Assembly: GCA_034437895.1 (NCBI GenBank)
Contig: DAOTTO010000277.1
Span: forward strand, 1 to 7,934
Reading direction: 5' to 3'
Origin: JANRLJ01 sp034437895
Lineage (GTDB): Bacteria; Chloroflexota; Anaerolineae; Aggregatilineales; Phototrophicaceae
DNA length: 7,934 bases
The position numbers were made by a program, and so were the translations under genes. A model generated the notes under the pieces. It had not been told where the DNA came from and did no database searches. It saw only the letters and a list, made by a program, of their open reading frames with translations. Within the stretch, counting starts at the first letter, position 1; every line of letters starts with the position of its first letter. Below are positions 1 through 5,810 of the stretch, piece by piece.

Positions 1-103
1 CCCCCCGGCTCCCTCTCCAATACTTGGAGAGGGGGAGAAAAACGCATCTTGAAGTCCCCTCTCCATGCAATGGGGAGGGGATTTAGGGGTGGGGTAAATG
101 CGT
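1..103. repeat. Palindromic intergenic repeat unit (REP/MITE-like)
   Basis: Two related hairpins lie close together. The first is a perfect 10-bp stem (11-20 with 24-33, loop TAC). The second is a 10-bp stem with one G-T pair (56-65 with 71-80, loop TGCAA). Both arms read CCCTCTCC-type on one side and GGAGAGGG-type on the other. The G-rich tract continues to about position 96. A 6-bp inverted pair (ACGCAT at 42-47, ATGCGT at 98-103) encloses the second hairpin. The style matches dispersed intergenic repeats found in many copies in some bacterial genomes. No T-run follows either stem, so a terminator is unlikely. Only one locus is visible, so dispersal is inferred. Confidence 0.55.
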
Positions 104-259
104 GAGCGAAAGTCCTAACTCTCTTAAATCCGGCTTGATTCTGTCCAGTTTTTCTACCCTGCTATGGTGTTACGCAAACGTTTTCCTGATGGTGATTTGC
201 ACGTTACAATAGAGGGAAAAAGCATCAAATCTAATTTTTATGGCAACGAGGATTTCTTA

Positions 260-1492
260 ATGAACGACCAAGAAAAACATCAACTTTTTAAGCAGTCATT
301 AGAACAAGGTGAAGGCATTGTGCGGCTTGCTCCCACATGGGTGCCGCGCTCCTTTTGTGTGCCGGGGCGGCGTTTGCGTTTGCACCCTCATGATCTTTAT
401 GCTTTGGGCGCGCATCGCGGCGGTATTGATGAACGCTGGTTTTCCTCCACCATCGCGGCGGACAACGGCTCCCTCACGCCGCCCGATGAAGGCTTGAGTT
501 ATATTGTAAATGGTAAGCAAAAGGCGACGTTGCGCGATGGTGTCGGTCTGATGGGCAATGATTTTCTCGGCAAAGCGGCCATGGACAAGTATGGCGGCTG
601 GGTAATGTACAGCAAGTTCTTCGACAACATGTATCCCCTGCCTCATCATGTGCATCAAAGTGACGCGCACGCGGCAGACGTTGGGCGGGTCGGTAAGCCA
701 GAAGCCTACTACTATCCGCCACAGTATAATTTTGCCAACGACACATTCCCGTATACCTTCTTCGGGCTAGAACCCAGTACTACGAAAGATCAGGTCATCG
801 ACTGTCTCAAACGTTGGAATGAAGGTGACAACGGTATCTTGCGCCTCTCCAAAGCCTATCGCTTGACACCGGGCACAGGTTGGGACGTGCCGCCGGGCAT
901 TCTCCATGCACCGGGCACACTCTGCACATATGAGCCGCAGCGTGCCAGCGATGTCTTCTCGATGTGGCAGTCGCTGATTGCCGATTATCAACTGGTCGAT
1001 TGGTCGCTGTTGGTCAAAGATGTGCCCGTTGATAAGCAATACGATTATGATTACCTGATTACAATCCTTGATTGGGAAGCAAACGTTGACCCTGATTTCG
1101 GGAAGCATCATTTCACACAGCCACAACCTGCTAAAGACGTAGACACGATGCACGACGCGGGCTATCACGAGAATTGGATCACATATGGCAGTGACTATTA
1201 CAGCGCGAAAGAATTGACCGTCTATCCGGGACGTACAGTTACGATTCAAGATCCTGCCGCTTACGGCTTGATCTGCGTGCAAGGCTATGGCCGTTTTGGC
1301 AAGCACCCTATCTCCTCGCCCTCGCTCATCCGCTTTGGTGAGATGACCGAAGACGAGTTTTTCGTCACGCACAGCGCCGCAACGCATGGTGTCACCATCA
1401 CCAACGGTAGTTCAAGTGAGCCGCTGGTCATCCTCAAGCACTTCAATCCGGGCAACCCGGAAATGCCACAGCGAGGCACAGCATTAGCGTGA
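260..1492 (+). CDS. Cupin protein related to class I mannose-6-phosphate isomerase
   Basis: A cytosolic protein of 410 residues. An in-frame ATG at 164 would add 32 residues, but it has no ribosome site; the ATG at 260 has GAGG at 248-251 with 8-nt spacing, so I prefer it. Numbering from 260, the metal-binding cupin signature is HHVH (129-132) followed by GKPEAYYY with Glu148, which parallels the Gln/His...GK-E-WY pattern of ManA-type isomerases. A later block, TPGTGWDVPPGILHAPG around 203-219 with His216, matches the second cupin motif (PxGxxHA). The C-terminal half (about 300-395) looks like a second, degenerate beta-barrel. ManA family members isomerise mannose-6-phosphate and fructose-6-phosphate, but the divergence here leaves the substrate open. 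The stop overlaps the start of the AroE-like gene by 4 bases, which implies coupled translation and a shared pathway. Family is fairly sure, reaction is not. Confidence 0.8.
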   Translation: MNDQEKHQLFKQSLEQGEGIVRLAPTWVPRSFCVPGRRLRLHPHDLYALGAHRGGIDERWFSSTIAADNGSLTPPDEGLSYIVNGKQKATLRDGVGLMGNDFLGKAAMDKYGGWVMYSKFFDNMYPLPHHVHQSDAHAADVGRVGKPEAYYYPPQYNFANDTFPYTFFGLEPSTTKDQVIDCLKRWNEGDNGILRLSKAYRLTPGTGWDVPPGILHAPGTLCTYEPQRASDVFSMWQSLIADYQLVDWSLLVKDVPVDKQYDYDYLITILDWEANVDPDFGKHHFTQPQPAKDVDTMHDAGYHENWITYGSDYYSAKELTVYPGRTVTIQDPAAYGLICVQGYGRFGKHPISSPSLIRFGEMTEDEFFVTHSAATHGVTITNGSSSEPLVILKHFNPGNPEMPQRGTALA

Positions 1493-2340
1493 ACTACAAG
1501 TCAGAGCTGGTCGGCGTGCTAGGGTATCCGGTCGCCGAAAATCCGACTATTGTAATGCAGGAAGCGGCATTTCGTGAGTTAGGGCTGAACTGGCGTTACC
1601 TCAATCTGGAAGTGCCGCCGGAACGCTTGCCTGACGCGATTAAAGGCTTGCGCGCGATGGGCTTTCAGGGCTTCAACCTGACCATTCCGCATAAGGTCGC
1701 CGTCATCCCTCTGCTGGATGAGATCGCGCCCGATGCCGCGCTGATCGGCGCGGTTAACACTGTACGCTGCGTTGGCGAGCGCTTGATCGGGGAAAATACT
1801 GACGGCAAAGGCTTTTTGCGCGGCGTGCGCGAAGAAGCGCGGGTTGACCCCAAAGGCAAGCGCGTGGTGCTGCTTGGGGCGGGCGGGGCGGCGCGTGCGA
1901 TTGCAGTCGAGTTGGCACTAGCAGGCGTGGCGGAAATCACCGTCTATAATCGCAGCCAGAGTCGTGGATCGGTAATGGTCTCGGATTTGGTAGCGCGCAC
2001 CTCCGTTAAAGCCACCTTCCATGTGTGGACAGACACCTACCACACCACGCCTGATATCGACATCCTTGTGAATTCAACCTCCATCGGGCTATACCCCGAT
2101 GTCGATGCGATGCCTGATGTAGACCTCAGCGATGCACATTCGAGCCTGCTGGTATGCGATGTCATCCCCAACCCGCCGCAAACGCCGTTCATGCGCGCCG
2201 CGAAGGCACGTGGCTTGCAAACCCTCACCGGGTTGTCGATGCTCGTGTTTCAGGGTGTGATCGGGTTTGAGATGTGGACAGGGCACAAAGCTCCCGAAGC
2301 AGTGATGAAAGCGGCGTTGGAGGAGGCGTTCGAGGTGTGA
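1489..2340 (+). CDS. AroE-family shikimate dehydrogenase-like oxidoreductase with altered substrate pocket
   Basis: A 283-residue NADP-dependent dehydrogenase of usual AroE length. It starts with GTG inside GTGA, overlapping the cupin stop, with GAGG about 12 nt upstream. Family features: NLTIPHK with catalytic Lys69, GAVNT with Asn90, NTDG with catalytic Asp105, the Rossmann loop GAGGAA (130-135), NRSQSR (154-159; the Arg suits the NADPH phosphate), NSTSIG (195-200) and MLVFQG with Gln255. The N-terminal substrate motif is not canonical. Where E. coli AroE has Ser14-Lys-Ser16, this protein has Asn18-Pro-Thr20, and the His of the H-N/Q pair is Gln. The usual Tyr of D-x-x-Y-x-P is Pro227 (DVIPNP). 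These residues contact the shikimate carboxylate and hydroxyls in known structures, so I infer a related hydroxy acid or polyol substrate rather than shikimate. Canonical AroE cannot be excluded, so I give no symbol. Confidence 0.88.
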   Translation: MNYKSELVGVLGYPVAENPTIVMQEAAFRELGLNWRYLNLEVPPERLPDAIKGLRAMGFQGFNLTIPHKVAVIPLLDEIAPDAALIGAVNTVRCVGERLIGENTDGKGFLRGVREEARVDPKGKRVVLLGAGGAARAIAVELALAGVAEITVYNRSQSRGSVMVSDLVARTSVKATFHVWTDTYHTTPDIDILVNSTSIGLYPDVDAMPDVDLSDAHSSLLVCDVIPNPPQTPFMRAAKARGLQTLTGLSMLVFQGVIGFEMWTGHKAPEAVMKAALEEAFEV

Positions 2341-2444
2341 TGCAAGTTCACGGTTAACAGCTTTCAGCAGAATAAGACTGTGAAACGCTTCATTTTGTCA
2401 CAATGTCATTGCCGAAAGTGCAGTAGGTCAAACAAGAATCAAAA

Positions 2445-2466
2445 CGGGAGGTAGTTAAACCTCCCG
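2445..2466 (-). terminator. Intrinsic terminator of the sugar ABC operon
   Basis: An 8-bp perfect stem (CGGGAGGT at 2445-2452, ACCTCCCG at 2459-2466) encloses a 6-nt loop. On the - strand it is followed at once by TTTTG and more T-rich sequence. It lies about 50 nt past the stop of the substrate-binding protein gene, where the operon should end. Read on the + strand there is no T-run, so it would stop transcripts from the AroE-like side less well. Confidence 0.75.
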
Positions 2467-2517
2467 CTGCATTTCGACAAAAGGTATGCTTTTTGGCACG
2501 CCTCTCAGTATGATAGG

Positions 2518-4419
2518 CTATTCACCTAATTCACCGATGCGTTCCGCCTGATCGAGGTTATCCGCTGTAATCATCACCGGCTCAAGCAGCAAAATCGGGT
2601 CTGCTTGATAGGTGCAACCGCGTGCCGCCAAGGTCGCGATACGCATTGCGATGCGGCTCTGTCCGCCGGGGAACTGTTCGATTGTCCCGGTCAGACCACC
2701 ATCACGCACACTCGCTAGCGCTTCGGGCAGCGCGTCAAAGCCGAAGATCGAGATGCTATCTTGCATTCCAGCGGCTAAGACTGCTTGCAGTGCGCCCAAT
2801 GCCATATCGTCGTTAGCGGCGATAATAACCTGTGGGGCTTCATCCAGACCCGCCAGACCTGCTTCAGTGACTGATAAGCCTTGGTCGCGGCGGAAGTTCG
2901 CGGTCTGTTCGAACACAAAGGGGTACAGTTCTGCCATGCCATCGAGGATATTGTGGACGCCTTGATTGCGATCAATCGCGGGACCCGCGCCGGGCTGTCC
3001 TTGCAGGTGGAAGATCGCAGTGCCATCGGGGAACATCGCGGCAGCCGTTTCGGCTTGAATTTCACCGCCACGCACATTGTCTGCGCCGACATGCGCCAAA
3101 ATCCCCTCGACACCTTCGACACGGCGGTCAATCGTGATCACGATAATGCCCGCTTCAATTGCTTCTTGCAGCACAGGCGCAAGTGCGGCGACTTCGAGGG
3201 GGGACATGACGATGGCATCCACACCTTGTACGATTGCTGCTTCAATGTCGGCAATCTGCTTGGTGGTGCTGTTTTCGCCGTCTGTTTGGATTAAGGTAAT
3301 GTTGCCAATCGCTTCCGCTTCAGCTGCGATCTGGTTTTGCATGTGGACGAAGAACGGGAACGCCAGATCGGGCAGGGACGAGGCAATGGTGATCGCCTGA
3401 TCAGCGGCGCAGGCAGCGATTTCTTCAGCGAAGAGGTCAGGTGCGCCGGTAACTTCCATGCCGAGTTCGCCAATGCGTTCCGCCTGATCGAGGTTGTCCG
3501 CTGTAATCATGATCGGCTCAAGCAACACAAGGCTGCTCTCTGGGGCGATGTCGTTACGCACAAAGTCGACGACAATCCGCAGTGCTTGGCGGCTTTGCCC
3601 ACCTGGGAACTGCTCGATTGTCCCGGTCAGACCGCCATCGCTCACACTTTGGAGGGCTTCAGGCAACGCGTCGAAGCCAAAGATCGCAATCTGGTCTTGT
3701 ATCCCCGCCGCCGTCACTGCTTGCAGTGCGCCCAATGCCATATCGTCGTTGGCGGCGATGATGACCTGTGGGGCTTCATCCAGACCCGCCAGACCCGCTT
3801 CAGTGACTGATAAGCCTTGGTCGCGGCGGAAGTTCGCGGTCTGTTCGAACACGAAGGGGTATAGTTCTGCCATGCCATCAAGGATATTGTGGACGCCTTG
3901 ATTGCGGTCAATCGCGGGACCCGCGCCGGGCTGCCCTTGCAGGTGGAAGATTGCAGTGCCATCGGGAAACATCGCGGCAACCGTTTCGGCTTGAATTTCA
4001 CCGCCACGCACATTGTCTGCGCCGACATGCGCCAAAATCCCCTCGACGCCTTCGACCCGCCTATCAATCGTGACAACTGGGATGCCCGCGTCAATCGCTT
4101 CTTGCAATACAGGCGCAAGTGCGGCGATGTCGAGGGGCGAAATCAAAATCGCATCAACCCCTTGCACAATCGCGGCTTCAACATCGGCGGTTTGTTTAGT
4201 GGCGCTGCCTTCGCCGTCGCTCTCGATCAGGTTAATCCCGCCGATGGCTTCCGCTTCCGCGCGGATTTCCGATTGCATGTGGACGAAGAACGGGAACGCT
4301 AGATCGGGCAGTGAACTCAGGATGGTGATTTCCTCTGCGTCTTGGGCGTGAAGTGGACTGATCGTGCCGAAAAGCAGCACCAAGAGTAAGAACAAAATAC
4401 GCTTCGAATGGTTTAACAT
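2518..4419 (-). CDS. Tandem-fused double ribose-type periplasmic substrate-binding protein
   Basis: A 633-residue secreted binding protein, about twice the usual RbsB length. A Sec signal peptide (1-25, Lys/Arg then a Leu/Val-rich core, probable cut after LHA) has no lipobox Cys. Two complete type I sugar-binding modules follow: 31-320 and 343-632, joined by a 22-residue linker (321-342). The copies align at a constant offset of 312 residues without gaps. By comparison with E. coli RbsB, both keep Phe-Phe after Pro (44-45 / 356-357), Asp-Arg (119-120 / 431-432), the Arg of AIDRNQG (172 / 484), Asn of ANDDMALGA (224 / 536), Asp of FGFD (250 / 562) and Gln of the TIEQ block (270 / 582). RbsB Asn13 is replaced by Phe42 / Phe354, so the ligand may differ from ribose. 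The only cysteines, 337 and 602, flank module 2 and might pair. AGGAG lies at 4429-4433, 9 nt before ATG. It is last in the operon. Confidence 0.93.
   Translation of the reverse strand: MLNHSKRILFLLLVLLFGTISPLHAQDAEEITILSSLPDLAFPFFVHMQSEIRAEAEAIGGINLIESDGEGSATKQTADVEAAIVQGVDAILISPLDIAALAPVLQEAIDAGIPVVTIDRRVEGVEGILAHVGADNVRGGEIQAETVAAMFPDGTAIFHLQGQPGAGPAIDRNQGVHNILDGMAELYPFVFEQTANFRRDQGLSVTEAGLAGLDEAPQVIIAANDDMALGALQAVTAAGIQDQIAIFGFDALPEALQSVSDGGLTGTIEQFPGGQSRQALRIVVDFVRNDIAPESSLVLLEPIMITADNLDQAERIGELGMEVTGAPDLFAEEIAACAADQAITIASSLPDLAFPFFVHMQNQIAAEAEAIGNITLIQTDGENSTTKQIADIEAAIVQGVDAIVMSPLEVAALAPVLQEAIEAGIIVITIDRRVEGVEGILAHVGADNVRGGEIQAETAAAMFPDGTAIFHLQGQPGAGPAIDRNQGVHNILDGMAELYPFVFEQTANFRRDQGLSVTEAGLAGLDEAPQVIIAANDDMALGALQAVLAAGMQDSISIFGFDALPEALASVRDGGLTGTIEQFPGGQSRIAMRIATLAARGCTYQADPILLLEPVMITADNLDQAERIGELGE
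2524..3393 (-). repeat. Direct repeat copy 2: second sugar-binding module
   Basis: It encodes residues 343-632. In the core (2779-3129 against 3715-4065, 351 bp) I count about 18 base differences, of which one changes the protein (Ala459 in place of Val147). A C-terminal block (LEP-MITADNLDQAERIGELG) is also almost unchanged, while the stretch just before it (MRIATLAARGCTYQADPI) differs from copy 1. Confidence 0.93.
3460..4329 (-). repeat. Direct repeat copy 1: first sugar-binding module
   Basis: It encodes residues 31-320 of the fused binding protein. The same-length partner is 2524-3393, exactly 936 bp away, with no insertion or deletion between the copies. Similarity is uneven: outer parts differ clearly at the DNA and protein level (about 19 substitutions in the first 90 residues), while the core 3715-4065 is about 95% identical to 2779-3129 by my reading. 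Confidence 0.93.
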
Positions 4420-4444
4420 AAAGGTTTGCTCCTAACAGGATAGT

Positions 4445-4452
4445 ATTTTATA
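4445..4452 (-). promoter_or_regulatory. Candidate -10 box upstream of the binding-protein gene
   Basis: On the - strand this reads TATAAAAT, about 26 nt before the ATG. That would give a leader of roughly 20 nt carrying the AGGAG ribosome site. The -35 region at 17-19 bp spacing is poor (around TGACCA), so an activator or a different sigma factor would be needed if it is real. A separate promoter here would let the binding protein be made in excess over the membrane parts, as is usual for such importers. Confidence 0.35.
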
Positions 4453-4644
4453 CGAATTGAACAGCTTATTGGTCATGTACAATTTGACGTCGTTGCCCTC
4501 CTTATAAATAAAGCATTTTGCCTCACACTACGCACTATAAGCGTCTGAAAAAAAGTTTAAACGCCTGTTCGAGTCCCCTCGACGTAATGTGAGCGATTGT
4601 TTGCAGAGGCAGATGTATATCCCACCTCTACCCAATACACAGGT
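4453..4644 (-). other. Spacer between permease and binding-protein genes
   Basis: I see no gene here. In the - direction it holds a small hairpin (TCGAG at 4569-4573 with CTCGA at 4578-4582), then GTTTAAAC (4555-4562) and a run of seven T (4548-4554). This could weakly attenuate transcription after the permease, but the stem is short and sits 14 nt from the T-run. A longer imperfect pairing (AGAGG with CCTCT near 4605-4637) is also possible. Confidence 0.4.
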
Positions 4645-5679
4645 TTAAATGCGCCGCCGCGACTTGATAAAGCGGTCGAACGCGACAGCCGCGATGATAA
4701 TCAGCCCGATGATGATTTGCTGTGTATAGGACTTCACGTTCATCAGCACCAGACCGTTCACCAGCACGCCAATCAACAGCGCACCAATGACCGTACCCAT
4801 CACCTTGCCCTCCCCGCCAAATAAACTTGTCCCCCCGATCACTACTGCCGCGATGACCCGCAGTTCATAGCCATCACCTGCCACCGCCTCCGAGGAGTTC
4901 AACATCGAAGACAACACGAAGCCGCTTAGGCCCGCGAAGAAACCGACGATGACGTAGACGCTGAGGATGATAAGGTTAACGTTCAAGCCGGAGAGGCGCG
5001 CTGCTTCTTGATTGCCGCCGACGGCATACACATGCCGTCCATAGCGAGTGTACGTCAGGATGATATGGGCGAGTACAGCGAAAATGAGAAAGATAATGAC
5101 CGGCACCGGCGCGCCATTCGGTTCTGGCACCCGTCCTTGCCCCCAAAACTGATAATCATCCAAGAACCCGCTGATCGGACCGCCGTTCGACAACAGCAGC
5201 GTTAGCCCGCGAAAGATCGTCAGTCCACCGAGTGTCACGACGAACGCGGGGATCTTCAAGCGCGTAATCGCCAGCCCTTGCATGAAGCCACACAAGATGC
5301 CCATCATCATCGCCGCCGCCGCCGCCGCCATGACGCCCGCACCCACTGTTTGGTCGCCACTCAGCGAGAGCGTGTTCTGGTTTCCGCCTTTAATGACAAT
5401 CGCTGCTACCATGCCTGAGACGGCGACGATTGACCCCACCGACAGGTCAATGCCGCCGGTCAAAATCACGAACGTCATGCCGATGGCGATGATGCCTGTG
5501 ATGGAGACTTGCTTCATCACATTAAAGAGGTTACGCGTCGATAAAAAATTAGGTTCAGCGATGGCAAAGAACACCATCAGTGCAATCAGAAAGATCAGCG
5601 GCGCAAACTGCCCCAGCAGCCCGATGTAATCTCTACCGGATTGGGCACCCTCTTGCGGTTTATTTTGTACTCGTTCCAT
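4645..5679 (-). CDS. Ribose-type ABC transporter permease (RbsC family)
   Basis: An inner-membrane sugar-transport permease of 344 residues that should form a homodimer with the double ATPase. I place the start at the ATG at 5679 because GAGG (5688-5691) lies 8 nt upstream; a GTG at 5736 would add 19 residues but has no clear ribosome site. Numbering from 5679: a charged N-terminus to about residue 18, then about eight to ten hydrophobic segments. Family signatures are NFLSTRNLFNV (44-54), GGIDLSVG (75-82), the cytoplasmic coupling loop YGRHVYAVGGNQEAARLSG (213-231), and the C-terminal GGTSLFGGEG-VMGT--GAL block (about 282-301). The last residues are basic (RFIKSRRRI), which fits a cytoplasmic C-terminus. 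A run of Ala and Met near 117-126 lies in a membrane segment. Length is close to that of E. coli RbsC with a slightly longer N-terminus. Ligand specificity cannot be read from this subunit. Confidence 0.93.
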   Translation of the reverse strand: MERVQNKPQEGAQSGRDYIGLLGQFAPLIFLIALMVFFAIAEPNFLSTRNLFNVMKQVSITGIIAIGMTFVILTGGIDLSVGSIVAVSGMVAAIVIKGGNQNTLSLSGDQTVGAGVMAAAAAAMMMGILCGFMQGLAITRLKIPAFVVTLGGLTIFRGLTLLLSNGGPISGFLDDYQFWGQGRVPEPNGAPVPVIIFLIFAVLAHIILTYTRYGRHVYAVGGNQEAARLSGLNVNLIILSVYVIVGFFAGLSGFVLSSMLNSSEAVAGDGYELRVIAAVVIGGTSLFGGEGKVMGTVIGALLIGVLVNGLVLMNVKSYTQQIIIGLIIIAAVAFDRFIKSRRRI

Positions 5680-5810
5680 CAACAATGCCTCGTAATAAAC
5701 TAGGATCTTTAAGCCTGTATCAATCAGATCTTTCACTAATGGGTTATTTTGTTTAGGGTAGCTATGCCTTGCTCCTACAGATATTCACATCAATTTATTC
5801 AAGAACACAC

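Noticed and set aside
11..80. Hairpins read as rho-independent terminators
   Set aside because: Neither stem is followed by a T-run on either strand.
164..259. Longer N-terminus for the cupin from the ATG at 164
   Set aside because: No ribosome site precedes it, the encoded 32 residues have no family features, and the ATG at 260 has a well-placed GAGG.
104..259. Promoter search upstream of the cupin gene
   Set aside because: TACAAT near 204-209 could serve as a -10, but no acceptable -35 lies at proper spacing, so I do not annotate it.
767..1387. Open frame of 206 codons on the - strand opposite the cupin gene
   Set aside because: It lies wholly opposite a gene with clear cupin motifs, has no recognisable family or ribosome site, and its composition looks like a reverse-frame shadow.
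2524..4329. Long direct repeats considered as a CRISPR array or transposon duplication
   Set aside because: There are only two units of 870 bp, both in frame and encoding complete protein domains, with no spacers or terminal inverted repeats.
2612..4351. Several + strand open frames opposite the binding-protein gene, some nearly repeated twice
   Set aside because: Their duplication simply follows the duplicated modules on the - strand; they show no motifs, and the - strand gene accounts for the codon pattern.
5680..5736. Longer N-terminus for the permease from the GTG at 5736
   Set aside because: The ATG at 5679 has GAGG 8 nt upstream, whereas the GTG lacks a ribosome site. Homologues usually begin near the charged segment after this ATG.
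5680..5810. Spacer between the ATPase and permease genes
   Set aside because: I see no gene, strong hairpin or clear promoter in these 131 bases.
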